NCBI GenBank assembly: GCA_903813345.2
Contig: CAIIXF020000011.1
Coordinates: 21,001,754 to 21,065,753, forward strand
Direction of reading: 5' to 3'
DNA length: 64,000 nucleotides
DNA from: Owenia fusiformis
Lineage: Eukaryota; Annelida; Polychaeta; Sabellida; Oweniidae
Part shown: positions 1 to 12,800 of the stretch, piece after piece
Position numbering within the stretch: position 1 is the first letter of the stretch
Layout of the letters: the number at the start of each line of letters is the position of its first letter
The notes under the pieces: model-generated
Seen by the model: the letters and a program-made list of their open reading frames with translations, nothing else
Databases searched by the model: none
What the model was told of the DNA's origin: nothing
Position numbers and translations under genes: made by a program

Positions 1-793
1 TAGTCAAGAGTAAATGTGGATAATATTTTGGGATAATAAAAAATAGGTAAAACAGCTCTGGAACAGTACTATATTAAGCAAACAGTGTCTGTATGAAATA
101 CACTAAAACATGCTATATTTTGTACAAATAGGTAATAAAAAGGAATGTTTTTCCAAAAAAGTGTATCACTTACTTTGAGTTGAAAAGTTTTACATTACTA
201 TTGTTCAAAATAGAAAATAACGAAATCTTGTATTAGAAAGAAACTGAATACCTAAGATGATTTGTTTAGGTGCAATTATACTGTATATGAGATATTTAAA
301 TTGTTTGTAACATTTTCCTATATAGGGAAACTTGGAATTTGGTATATGTAGAATGTAGATATAGAGCACATTTCTGTAAAAAGATGGCGATATAGCTTGG
401 TTCTAGCCATGCTGGCATATATTGGCAATTCATATACATCTGTACTATTTATTATTCAATAGTGGCATGATTACTTTTAAGTTTGTGTCACACTTAAGCT
501 TGAAGGGGTGTCACAACAAGAATTGAAGGGGCGTTACACTAAAAATTGAAGGTGTAAAATTATTATTAATGCTTCATGCAGTGAAATGAGTGATACCTCA
601 TCATTTTTATGATTCCACAAAGTTCCTATTTTATAACTAATTAGATATTTGAGACTTATTTGTCTCTTTATCGTCTAGTTTCATTTTTATTACTGATTTT
701 AGTCAGGTATTGATAATGACAATATGACAGAATATATTGATTTATGTGAATGAAACATTTTAATAGCTGATTTGTATACTGAACTATTCTTGG
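1..793. other. non-coding, no gene seen
   Basis: AT-rich sequence with stops in all frames and no recognisable exon. It probably belongs to an upstream intron of the afadin gene, since the window opens inside that gene or just before it. That assignment is inference. Confidence 0.5.
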
Positions 794-1180
794 TACACAG
801 GGAGATGCGCTGACGCTGAGTACTAAAATAGTACTCAGCGCATATTAGCGCTTATTGAGTACTCATTTCAGTAAATATTAGTACTAAATGAGCACTTATG
901 ACATGAGTACTGATGTATTGCATGTTTTAGTACTAAATGAGTACTCATATGATGAATGATGAAATAGCAGTAATTTCATTGAATTAGCGCTAAATTGGTA
1001 CTTATATCATGAGTGATAAGATAGTACTAGTAAAATCGATTTTTCAGCACTAAATGAGTACTCATGAATTAGTACTAAATTAGCACTCGTGACATTAGTG
1101 CTCATGAGCGCGCTTTTGGCAGAGTGCTAATTTAGTACTAATTTTGTACTAATTGAGTAATCGGCATATCTCCCTGTGTA
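794..1180. mobile_element. MITE with CACAGGGAGAT inverted ends and TA target duplication
   Basis: The left end reads TA-CACAGGGAGAT and the right end reads ATCTCCCTGTG-TA, giving an 11-bp perfect terminal inverted repeat flanked by TA. The 383-bp interior is built from many variants of the short motif GAGTACTAAATGAGTACTC, itself nearly palindromic, so the element could fold extensively. It has no coding capacity. The TA duplication fits a Tc1/mariner-type mobiliser, but the family is not identified. Confidence 0.75.
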
Positions 1181-2859
1181 TAATAGTTGTATTAAACATG
1201 TTAAACGAGTCTTAATTGGAACTGTTTTGCTCTTCTACATGTATATGTCTCATTTGCACATGCATGCTTTTTTTACAATGCTTTATGAAATATACTTTTT
1301 GTCTTATGTATACATTATACTATTACTAATTAACAATCTGTTACTATAATATAGTAACAGATTCATCATTGAAATGAATGACTTAATAAAAAAATAAAAA
1401 TAAATAAAAAAAAAATAAAAAAAAACTATAGTCTAGTAAGGTTATCCTGTTCTGCATATTAAATGTGGTTGTTTAATCCATGAATCCATGATGTATCAAA
1501 TGGTAGTTATTATAGAAATAAACGGAAGCTTTTTAATTATTTAGATCTAAAGCACTAATGTAATTGTTGCAAAGTAACATTGATCAATTAATATGTTCTC
1601 TAATACTCCCTCAACCTCTGGCATTTTATCTGAATGCTCTAGCATTTTATATGAATGCCCATTTTTCGACATGCAAGTTAAGTTGCATTTTTCACAGTTT
1701 ATTAACATGTATGATATTACAAATTACGATTTTTTTTTACTTTATTTCTTTTTTTGTTTTGTTTTTGGTTAAGGTAGTTATTAAATACTCCATGCTATAG
1801 CATAAGAGCAATGATTTGACCAGTGTTCTACTTCAGAACATTTGAATTGTTTTGATAAATGAGTTTTTTAGTTCATACATATAATAGTTTGGATGGATTT
1901 AATGAATTACACCTAATAATGGCATTTCATTTTAATGTCTTTTTGTATCATATCAGGTGAAAACACATTAACCTCTTGACTACCCAGAATGATGAGATTT
2001 TTCGTCACCTCAGAAATGACCTTGAAACCCAGGGTGACGAGATAATCCGTCATTAAATTTTTCACTAAAATTGCTCCCATTTGAACAATTTTCATGGAAT
2101 TTACACAAAAATTGTTTTAAAATGTCTAGAAATGATCTCCGCCATCTTATTTTACTAAAATGAGCATCACCTGTTGTACATGTATTTAGTAGCTGGCAAA
2201 AATGAAAAATTCTCTGGTTTCAACAGATTTTAAAACCTCGGATTCAAATGGTTAAAATCTTGAGTAGGTTTCAATCCTATAGAGATGGAGATCACTGGAT
2301 AGCTTGCTATAATGCAGTCTAGAATGAAATTAACAGTGTTGTTAAGCAGAGTATAGTATGCAACTATGCATGAATAGCTTAACATTCTATTTTTGAAGGA
2401 CAGAAATGGGGTTGATTATTCAAATATTAAAAACAAAGAAAGAATAAGGCGTGATGGCAATGACACTTTCAATACTAGCATATGAGAATCCTCACCGCAC
2501 TAAGCAAACATCATAATGGCATTTCCCTTTTAAGCACCCCATTTAGAAGTGAGAGTACAGTTGGAGATGGTTTTAGTATGATTCATGTTACATTAGTAGA
2601 AGGTATATTGATTGGAAAGTATTGGAATGAGTGTCTATTTAGTTTTTACATTGTGATGTATGGGACCAGTATTTGTTCTTATAGTCATACCTTTTAGGGC
2701 GACTCAAAAGGCTTAATTTCTTGGTATTGCTCCAAAATGTCATATCAGGCGTTTGATCTCTGCTTATTATGAAAAAGATCAATAGGCAATGTTTGAAAAA
2801 CAAGTTGATGCAATCTTCCAAAATTAATAATAATTATTAATTATCCTTTGAAATATAAG
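1181..2859. other. non-coding, no gene seen
   Basis: No exon recognised. There is an A-rich run at about 1386-1430. Short open stretches here have no recognisable protein motif. Confidence 0.5.
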
Positions 2860-3151
2860 CTTTTAAGCCTTCAATGACCTTTTCAAGGTCAAAAAGTTCT
2901 TTTTTCAACCTGCTTCAAATTAACCATTTTTGACCTTCAATGGCGTCTTTTTTCAACTTGCTTCAAATTGACCATTTTTTCCCCCAAAATTACTACAAGT
3001 TCTCAACATTTCAAATCTGCCTTTAGATTTGATCATTAAATGACATTCTCAAGGTCAAAATATTTGATCTTTAGTGACCTCCTCAAGGTCAAAAAGGTAT
3101 TTTTTATCTTGCTTCAACTATGTGACATTTTGTCATGTTAATGCCTTGTCT
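2860..3151 (+). repeat. partial copy of the GTCACCACC repeat family (internal tandem part plus 3' end)
   Basis: It holds two to three degenerate copies of the roughly 130-bp internal unit, with CCTTCAATGACC and CTCAAGGTCAAAAAG motifs and a TTGCTTCAAATTGACC segment. It finishes with the family's 3' end (GTGACATTTTGTCATGTTAA followed by TGCCTTG). The 5' half of the element is missing. The full-length relative in this window is at 17028-18042. Confidence 0.75.
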
Positions 3152-4185
3152 CATTTTCAACTGGGTGCAAATGGATTTTCAACTGGGTGAAGCCTAATTT
3201 CAAAATCTCAGGTGGGTGCTGGGCTTTCTCTGTTTCATACATGGGAGATCACTGTGATTCATATATCCACTAATTATACGCTATCTTGGTTTTGTTAATA
3301 ATTTAGAGGTACAGTAATCTATTCCCAGAGACACACCTCACAATGCAGTAGGTGATTACGTCCTGATTTAGAACCTACACAGTTTAGTATGTAGGGACCT
3401 AGTTGAGTAAAGAATGGGGAAAATATCACCTAGCAGAGAGCTAGACGTGTGATTGACTTAAGATTATATGGCTAAAACACTCAATTATTCTTGAAGTATT
3501 GCCTCTTAAGAAAACAATAATAATTTACAAGTCTGTATAACATTCAATTAACTACAGCAATGCTTGTGAATAGTGAACACCTATGATAATTCATTAAAGC
3601 AATGCTTGTCTTAGTGAACATAGAACACCTATGACATTCATTACAGTACAGTCAAATAATTTTGCATCTCAAATTGATGTTTTTTCTAGTGTCCTTTGAC
3701 TTTTTTTTTCATCTATTGATCATACTTATACAGTTAATCAATCATATCAGTTGCTTTCAAAACCTTGGTTTGACATTGAAGAGAAGGGCGAGAAAAGGTT
3801 AATTATCTAACTTAGATTATGGTAGATCAAAGAACATTGAAAATAGACAGGGAAAACTGACACCTGTATAATGTTTGATCTAAAGATAATTTTCTTATAA
3901 GAATGTACTTTTAACATGGCATGATACCTCTCTGTCTGATATTTGAATGAAATGACTGATTTTTGGAAATTTTATACATGTGAATTAAAATTGTTGGATA
4001 TATCCGTTATCATATGACTTTTCTTGGTACGATACAGGTATCGAAAAATCACAACTTATATTATGCTAATGTTGGTATTAACTCAAAATTGATAAGGATA
4101 ATGATGATGATATCATTCAAAATTCTAGAAAATTAATATGTTGTTCCAGGCTTTATCCCTGTTTCTTCCATTTTTATCTTACTGT

Positions 4186-4273
4186 TTTGTGGATGATGTT
4201 CAGAGGTTGGTGTTTGACAGTCAGCATCTGTAACAAATGGCAGGTAGAAAAATTTGCATGTTAATACCTTGTA
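4186..4273 (+). repeat. short 3' copy of the GTCACCACC repeat family
   Basis: It contains the family's CTGTAACAAATGGCAGGT core and ends TTTGCATGTTAATACCTTG. The tandem interior and the 5' end are missing. Confidence 0.7.
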
Positions 4274-4670
4274 TTTAAGACATGACATTCTTGCAAAGCT
4301 CAGACATTGTTTGGTCTCTGAAATATAAATGTTTATTTTTATTCAGTGATAGTGTTACTAGCAATCTGATTGACCCATGTGATGTAAATATATCCTGGTG
4401 CGGGGAGCCTCGTGACATGCAGACCCTATCAGGCATATTTTTTCCTTTTCTTTATCTTTTCTTTAATCGAATCATTGAATAATTTATAATGTTTGTTCAA
4501 TCATAGTACAATGATTTGGAAAAATAATAGGTAACGTAAGAATGTTGTATTATGCAAATCCACATCAGATGGCATTAATACATCGATGTTTTACAATGTG
4601 ACAAGAATTTGAGACCGAAATAATCAATCTCAAATCTATGAAGTAGGATTTTTTATTATACTTTTTTATA

Positions 4671-4816
4671 TCACTACCAAAAGTCGTGACACATTGTTAT
4701 AGTATTCAACTTTTTGGTGGACAGTTTTCGGTGGTTGATCTGTGGCTGTTGATGTTTGGGTGTTGATGTCTGTAACAAATGCCAGGTGGTGACATTTTGC
4801 ATGTAAATTCCTTGTT
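4671..4816 (+). repeat. GTCACCACC repeat family, interior-deleted copy
   Basis: It begins ATCACTACCAAAAGTCGTGAC, one of the family's palindromic 5' ends, continues through TGTTATAGT, a GGTTG-rich middle and CTGTAACAAATGCCAGGTGG, and ends ATTTTGCATGTAAATTCCTTG. It has no coding capacity. Confidence 0.75.
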
Positions 4817-5224
4817 TTATGTTCTGGAAATACCCCTTCATACTGAACTAGTTCTCTTTATATTTATCTCCTAATTATATTGTTTTATTATTTTAATATA
4901 TTCTGCTAATCTTTTCAGCTATTTCTTCTATTTACTTCAATGATGACTTCTACTAATCATGGCGTATTGATTATGAAATTATATATGACTTACAATTGTA
5001 TAGCTAGCTTGATGGAAATTATGTAAACATTGAAAGTCATCTTACCTTGCAATAGAAAGCTTTGTACATAAGGCTCCATTCTTAAAGTGAATTTTATTTT
5101 ATTAATGACTTTCTTTTCCTGAATAGAAAGCCATGGATCAGCAAATTATAATATATAGAAAGTTAGATAAGGAGAAAATAACTTTTAATTATAACTATAC
5201 TTTGTTTCAATGGTACATATAACA

Positions 5225-5368
5225 TAGCAGGGTTTAGTTGCTTCGTAATGAAGCATTTTGACAAAAAGCGTAGCAATGAAGAATATTTTGTCTTGAAACG
5301 CCTCAAAAAACCTTTGTTACGAAGCTTTTTTGTCAAAATGCTTTGTACGTAATCAATTAAACCTGCAG
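5225..5368. mobile_element. small hairpin MITE
   Basis: The two halves are near inverted copies: GCAGGGTTTAGTTG and GAAGCATTTTGACAAAAAGC on the left face GCTTTTTTGTCAAAATGC and CAATTAAACCTGC on the right. Possible TA target duplications sit just outside. It is about 140 bp with no coding capacity, and the family is not identified. Confidence 0.65.
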
Positions 5369-5526
5369 TATAACGTTTACTACTCACACAGTCGTCATAT
5401 TAAGCAAGGTATAGAATAGCTAAAGGGATTATTAAAGAGAAGTACATAGTAAATGGGGTGACTTCAATTAAGTTTCCCAAGATCATCAGTATTTAACCAA
5501 GCACCTAATTGGCAGAGTGTTCTTTT

Positions 5527-5618
5527 GTCACCACCAGAAGTAGTGACCATTTTTATGGACAGTGACAGTATGTGTCTGTAACAAATGGCAGGTGGTGACA
5601 TCTTGCATGTTAATATAT
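5527..5618 (+). repeat. GTCACCACC repeat family, short copy
   Basis: Begins GTCACCACCAGAAGTAGTGAC and ends CAGGTGGTGACATCTTGCAT followed by GTTAAT. Only about 90 bp remain, so the element is deleted from the middle while both ends are kept. Confidence 0.8.
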
Positions 5619-6155
5619 TTGATTAATTGCTGCTTCAGGCTATGGCAAGATTAATCTATTTCCTTAATCAACAACTTATGAATGAATGCAGTTGTTAATT
5701 GTGCTAACCAATATGTTATATATATAAACTTGTTAACAAACTGTAAATTGCTTTAATTTCATTTTGGGAGTCCATATAAGATAATCAAATCAAATATTTG
5801 ACAATGAATAGGTTATCATGTGTGGTATTTTGATATACTTTCTGAAAAAAACAAAGCAAATAGAGGCCAGTATTCTGGAAATTATCCTAATTATGTCACC
5901 AAACTAAACCAATGCACTATATATCATATGTGGTACATCTATAAAAGAAATAACCTTTAACAAATACCATCTCTCCTGTCATACAATCTCACATTAAGTC
6001 TAATTTATAAGCCCACAATAAAACTCTATATTGCATCAAGTAAGTCTCAAACCAAGGTACCAATTTATTCAGCTTTTTGCAGACACCCATTCTTTAATTT
6101 TCCTTAATTTTTCATTTTTTCATTTTAACTCCACAAAGGGTAACATATCGCTAAG

Positions 6156-6272
6156 TCTCCAACTTTTTTGTGGAGTTGGTTGGTATTCGGCAGTTGGTGT
6201 TATTATTCAGCGGTTGGCGTTTGGTGCCTGTAACAAATGGCAGGTTGTGACATTTGCATGTTAATGCCGTGT
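6156..6272 (+). repeat. GTCACCACC repeat family, copy with the 5' end missing
   Basis: It keeps the GGTTGG-rich centre, CTGTAACAAATGGCAGGT and the 3' end (GTGACATTTGCATGTTAATG followed by CCGTG). The palindromic 5' end is not present. Confidence 0.75.
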
Positions 6273-6570
6273 TTATTATTACCTTTATCTGATGTCCGAG
6301 TTACGGGACTGAAATAGCTATAGACATGTTTAGCAGATTTATGCTGTGTTTTATTAGAGACAGAATCACCTGCAGTTTCCTGGCTAATTCCACTGATTAA
6401 GTGGATAACAATAGGTATTTCATTCTATCTACCTGACCACATATAAATCCAGAGGTTATTTATCGATCATTGCTATAGTATTGTTCTTATCATGTGTATG
6501 TGTTACTAGTGGTCATCACAAGGACTCATGTTAGTGCAATTAATGCGAACCTCTTAAGTCATCATTATAT

Positions 6571-6790
6571 GTGCGTCACATATGTGTGTGGTAAATTTGC
6601 GTCACATATATAAGTCATAAATGTGCGTCAAATACGTGTGTGGTAAATGTGCATCACATCGATTGTCGTAAATGTGCATCACATACGTGTGTTGATATTG
6701 TGCGTCACATATGTGTTTTGTAAATGAGTGTGTCATAAAATTTCGTCACATATGTGTGCTGTAAATATGTGTCATATAAGTGTGCCAAAT
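6571..6790. repeat. degenerate tandem repeat, about 26-31 bp unit
   Basis: About eight or nine diverged copies of a unit close to GTGCGTCACATATGTGTGTG followed by GTAAAT. The centre of each unit (CACATATGTG) is a palindrome. No coding function is apparent. Confidence 0.75.
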
Positions 6791-7084
6791 AACAGGTGAT
6801 AGACAATATGTACTGTATATGTATATATAATTGGAATAGATATTAAATATCAATATCAAATATCATGTTTCAATGCCGCTGAACTTACTGACTTGTATTC
6901 TGAATATAATGCTTGCTCTACCTTTTGGAGATAAAACAGTGACCTAGTAATAGTAACATTTCATTTTGGTGCTTAACTAGTACAGCTATTCTTCAGACCT
7001 CTTTTAACCAAAAGTATCATTCAATCTAACCACAGTCTAGCTAATTCTCAGGATTAAAATCTTGCTCGCGGTCAAAAATCATGT

Positions 7085-7296
7085 ACAAGCAGGCCCGTAG
7101 CCAGGATTTGCCAAGGGGGGGTTCAGTTTTCAAAAATTTCCAGGGGGGGTTCACATTTTGATTTTGGCCCAAATATGGCTAAAATCACTCGAGAAATGCT
7201 CAAAATGGTGAAAAACTGCATGATTTTGTAAGAATTTTTGGCCAGGGGGGGTTCGCCCGAACCCTGCGAACCCCCCCTGGCTACGGGCATGACAAG
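7085..7296. mobile_element. hAT-like MITE with CCCGTAGCCAGG ends and 5-bp target duplication
   Basis: The 202-bp insertion at 7090-7291 starts CAGGCCCGTAGCCAGG and ends with the inverted CCTGGCTACGGGCATG, 15 of 16 positions matching. It is flanked on both sides by the 5-bp direct repeat ACAAG (7085-7089 and 7292-7296). The interior has G runs and repeated GGGGGGTTC motifs. The end sequence and 5-bp duplication resemble the two larger elements at 52306-53198 and 54012-55039, one of which carries a hAT transposase fragment. Confidence 0.8.
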
Positions 7297-9285
7297 TATG
7301 CAACCTTACGCCTAGGTCACATTTGCTCGGATTCATCAGCCTGCGGCTGGCGGATTGAGTATTTAGTTCATAATTGAAGGTCAATTCTCAAATTTGAGGT
7401 CAGATGTGAGCACCTGAGAACTGGTACATGATTTAAAAAAAGTAAGGTCAGTTTGAAGCAAGTTTAAATCAGTTTTGAACAAAATACTGCAATCGACCAT
7501 GCGCCAGCTGATGAATCAGAGCAAATGTGACCTAGGCATAAGTCAAACAAATGTGAAGGGTAAAGGTATTGTACAACAATGGGCTGTAATACCCAAGTAA
7601 GAATATCTTGTTGTCTTGTATCACGATCATACCCCATTGTATCACGATCATACCCCATGTTGTGCACATTTCTCCTATTACTATGAGATTAATAAATAAA
7701 TGAACTGAATTGAACCTGGAAGATATGAAACTATCACAAATAACAGATGAGAGGTAAGCCGATAATGTAATTAATGAAATAGGATTCTGCCAATATTATT
7801 TGTTTGTATACCTAATTGCTGATGCGTTATATACAAACAGGTTTTAGTAGTTGGCTATCTGAAATATTATCCGGGTCTTATATTAGACCGATATGGTGAT
7901 TCAATAAACATTATGGAGAAAATAATGAGATATTTGAGATTGGGCTTTCTAATTCAGTTCCATGTCATCTATAAATCAGTTATAATTTGGACAAAAAATC
8001 TATTTACCGATCTTTTATCAGATTACATATAAATTGTGTAACATCATAAAATGGGGTATTTCTTGAGGCAGTCCCTTATTCCATATTTATATCATATTTC
8101 AAAATGAAGGTATAAAATCTATCTATGTATAATGTATACATCTTTGATATTTGATCATGTTCAAAAATAACAAATTATGACTTTAAATAAATGTGATGAC
8201 GTATAAAGATGAAAATATATTACCTTCTAGATACCAGATATTCTATTGTTAATGAAATGGCGTCATAGAAATGCTATTATTGTATTGTTGTACAGTATAA
8301 TGTTTTTTCACCTGATAACTTTAAGTGTATAATATATGTATAATTATGAAATAAGAACAAAAGTTATTATTAATTTGTACTTAAAAGCCTTGACAGGTTG
8401 TTTTATGTGTCACATTTTCTTTAAAGGTCCCATGTAAAGATTGAAAATATGGTTTCATCATCCAAATACTATCGTTCATAACTAAACATTTTATTTTCCC
8501 AATGTTTTTTTTTTTATTTAGGGTATAATAAATAATATTTCGTAAAAAGAAACCATTTCCTGAACATGGGTAGCTAAAGCCACGTTTAAACATTTTTGTT
8601 TTAAATTGTTTAAAGTTGAAAATATAATGACTTTCTGACAATTTAATTTCTTTTTTATTGATTTTAAGAAATTTGTTACATTTTATTATTATCTAATTCA
8701 TTATTTACATTTTATTACTATCTTATTTATTATTTACATTTTCTTTTTTCTAATTTATATACCACAAAAGTGGTCACATTTTAAGATGTACATGTTGGGA
8801 ACATGTGTAATTCCAAAGTTATTAAGACAAACATCCTAAATAGTGTGATACTGACAGGTTTCTGACATAGCCTGTGTAGTTCCTATGTGCTTCATTATTA
8901 TTATTATATAGAAGGTGCCATGAATTACTTAACACTTGCTGTATATGAATAGATTATGCTATTGTTCTGTGGTATGTGTCAGGTATTCTACAATGTTTCA
9001 TCATTAGCACCAATGGAATCCTGCATGTTTGAGTCTGCCTTACTTATGCATTACTTACACTCTCATTATGTCTTGGTCTATTGAAAACGTCACCCCTTTG
9101 GACCCTCAAGAATTTAATACTCCAAATGTTAGTGTTTCATGACCCTGGGCGTATAGCTATTCACAACTTTTGACAACTATTCACAAGTTTTTTTCTTTGA
9201 TTTTTCATGTGATATAACCATAGATATAAAAATGTCATAGTATAGTAAGAGAACAAATTCCAACTTTGTTCAGGGCATAAGAAGT
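7297..9285. other. non-coding, no gene seen
   Basis: No exon recognised. At about 8421 there is a TTTAAAGGTCCCATGTAAAG motif resembling one end of the TTAA-type MITE at 61667-62507, without a clear partner end. 8660-8760 is a T/A-rich degenerate tandem stretch. Confidence 0.45.
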
Positions 9286-9899
9286 ATTTGCTCTGCAAGG
9301 AAAGCAAGTATTAGCTGTATAAGGGAAAAGCAAGTATTATCTTTGCAAGGAAAGCAAGCATTATCTCTACAAGTGAAGCAAGTATTATCTTTACAAGGGA
9401 AGCAAGTATTATCTCTGTAAGGGAAACAAGTATTATCTCTACAAGGGAAGCACATATTAGCTCTGCAAGGAGAACAAGTATTATCTCTGTAAGGGAAGCA
9501 AGTATTAGCTTTACAAGGGAACCAAGCATTATCTCTACAAGGGAAGCAAGCATTATCTCTACAAGGGAAGCAAGTATTATCTCTACAAGGGAAGCAAGTA
9601 TTATCTCTCCAAGGGAACCAAGTATTATCTCTACAAGGGAAGCAAGTATTATCTCTCCAAAGGAAGCAAGTGTTATCTCTACAAGGGAAGCAAGTATTAT
9701 CTCTACAAGGGAAGCAAGTATTATCTCTCCAAGGGAAGCAAGTATTATCTCTACAAGGGAAGCAAGTATTATCTCTACAAGGGAAGCAAGTATTATCTCT
9801 ACAAGGGAAGCAAGTATTATCTCTGCAAGGGAAGCAAGTATTATCTCTGCAAGGGAAGCAAGTATTAGCCCAGCAGAGAAGGAACATTAGCTCTGCAAG
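9286..9899. repeat. 24-bp minisatellite, about 25 copies
   Basis: The consensus is CTCTACAAGGGAAGCAAGTA followed by TTAT, 24 bp, with copies differing at a few positions. Because 24 is a multiple of three, several reading frames stay open across the array. On the minus strand this gives a 242-residue frame of repeated CFPCRDNT, and on the plus strand repeated VLSLQGKQ. There are no splice sites, signal peptide or recognisable domain, so the frames are read here as a by-product of the period, not as genes. Confidence 0.9.
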
Positions 9900-12800
9900 A
9901 GAGCATATATGACTGATATGCAGATATGATGCTCTAATTAGTCTTGCCTTGGAGAAATCAGGAGGCAGATATTTACCTGTGGGAATACACACATGCATTG
10001 TTATACAAAGACATAGTACCCATATATATCGGGTAACATTACAGAATAAAAGCGCTGGTTATTAGCAATGATAAGTTAGTTCTATTAACTCTTGATCAAT
10101 TCGTGGATACCATGTTTGAGGGTAACTACCATGTCTGCAAGGATTTAACAAATAGATGGATGTTTTGAATTGAGGTGAAGTCATGTCAGGTTATTATGTA
10201 TAATAATACCTGAGGTACATCTATAACATAAGGAGCATTGTTTAGTTTACATATACATATCCTTAAGGTATGAACAATTGTGACGTCTTTCTTTTATATG
10301 ATGAACAGTGATTGAAATGTAAGGAGATACACCTGGATAATGAGAGTGTATCAGTAAATGAGTGTAGCCAAGGAGTTATAGTGTGTTTTTATTGCAAAAA
10401 GGATACACGCAATAAAAGGACGTGTTTTAAGAAGATACATCTCAAGGTCACTTGAAAAATATATTTTGAAGAAACACAAATTTGACATTTGAGGACAGTG
10501 ACGTTGAATATTCATTTCGAGGAAACATGAAATTTTGAGGATATATCTTGCAGCGCAAGTGACACAGGAATGTCACATTAGATATACATTCTAGGATTAA
10601 ATTAAAAAATACCTCTGGAACATTGGCACAAAAGTAATGTATTTGTACAGAGTAATTTTAAGAGTAAATTCATGATTAGTTTATTGATATAGCTGCTTGA
10701 ACTATAATAGTATAATTTGCCAGATTAATCACCCTTGCTCAAAAAGTACTACTGTTCTTTAATCTTTATTCCACCCCACTTATCTCTTTTAAACATTCTT
10801 GAAGGAACGGCTTTCCTTTAATTTCTGCATAATTTCCAAGTTTGAGCTTAACATCAGAAAATGTTTGCGATTTATTCATTTTTCCCATACCATTTCTTTA
10901 GAAATCTCTCCCATTTGAATATAATTGAGAATTGATAATGTGGGATTTTTATACCCAGAGTGGTATTGTTTTAAAAAGCTTTTGTGATGCGTAGATGTGG
11001 ATACCATGACGATTGTTTCAGATGATTCATTATTTGATATATTGCAATAACAAAGTGGGATCCATGTGTATTATATGTTTTCATTGTGTTTTTATTATTG
11101 TAATATTTTAGAGAGGGAGACAATCAGTTAGATTCACTAGTTTTCATTGTGGGAATTTCGTCTATATATAGTATGACGGTATATGATTATTCTCGTTAAA
11201 TAACCTATGTGTCATCTGTCAGTTGGTGTATTAATAAATGAACAGGAGTCTCGCCTCGTCATCTAAAACCATTAAGTGGTACCAACAAAATTGTCCATTC
11301 TGACTGACAATGCTCAAAAGGTACATTTATTTCTTTGAGAGATCTGGCTTATTAGCTTGATGTTTCCAGATGTAGTATAGAAACATCATATACAAAGAGA
11401 TCAAAACGATGTCCTACTTGTCCAGTATTGTAGTACCCTTTGCAAATGCTTGACTTGTACATCTAAAAAGAGGACTCTGTTTATAGTACTTGGTGTAAAT
11501 AACCTCTAGGTTCATGGTAACCTTTTATTTCATAGACAATTGTTATTTGTGTTCTTGCAGACTTATCTTTTAACTGGGAAAACCCAGTGTCACCTCTGCT
11601 CAAGCTGCTACTTTTCCACATTTTCATTCCTCATACCTTGTATAGGTGATATTGAGTTTCAGTAATTTTTATGGCTTTCTTTGTATTAGACGATAAGTGC
11701 ATTTTCCAAAGCACTTAATTTCTCTCATTCCAATACTGATTCACTGATCCCTTGTTCTATCTGAGTTTTATTGTTTTCCTTGAACATTTATTTCATTTAT
11801 GGCTCGAAAATCTGTATACCTGTATAAATATAAGGGGAATATATGGAATTATGTGCTCTTAGGTGTTAAAAATCAATAATTTGTTCTAATTGAATCCAAG
11901 AATGTAGAGGTATGTTTGTTAACATTAAATGGCACATGAATATTTAGGCATAACTTGAATTGATTAACATTCTTTATTGTTTAATGGAAAAATTGTTATG
12001 TGTGTTATAGTGACTTTCATAAAGTCAGTTTAATGAAGTCTATTCATATAGGCAATTTCCTCAAGGTATTTTGCATTTATTTTGAAAGGTGATAGTATAT
12101 TTTTGCTTAATCTCGTAACTTCACCTTTTTATTTTTTGAAAGTTTTCTCAACTTCTAGGGTTCTTTTATAATTATTTTATACTGTATACATATTATTTAC
12201 CAGATTACTTTTTCGGAAAATTCTTAGAAAATGATCATTTAGTCATGCAATTTTGTTGAAATATAAATTGTGCTATTTGTAATCTATACTACAACATATT
12301 CAATTTTATTCTGGTGTTATACATTACATCTGAAACAAACTTCATAGTATCCTTACCATCTTCCACATTAATGTGTTCATTTCTAACAAATCCAGTACAA
12401 CAATAGATCTGGTAATTGATGTCTTTGACCAACGTGTTTCACTTAGGGGAGGTGCTTTAGACCTGCTCTAGAGGTGAAACACTAGAGCTATAATAGAACA
12501 ATGCATTATTACATTGTCATTTGACTGAAAGGAGCTATAACATTGATAAATGGACTTACGTCTGAATCGGCCAATAATGCTACAAATGCTGACTTTGAAG
12601 GAATACCATCACATCAGCCTAAGGGATTGATTAAATACTATTGATATTAGGAAACAGGATACTTATTGTGAACTGGTAAAAGAAATCAATTAGATCATAG
12701 ACAATGTGATGAATTGAACATATTATAGACTCTTATACAATACTGTAGACTTGATTGAGAAATACCATAGACTCTCAAGGAATTTGAAACATTAGACCTG

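Noticed and set aside
7151-7384. Minus-strand frame containing FAGFGRTPPGQKF
   Set aside because: It lies across the 202-bp MITE and its flank, and the apparent protein is the translated inverted end.
9270-9998. 242-residue minus-strand open frame of CFPCRDNT repeats, and an opposing plus-strand frame
   Set aside because: Both arise from the 24-bp period of the minisatellite. There are no splice sites, signal peptide or domain, and several frames are equally open.
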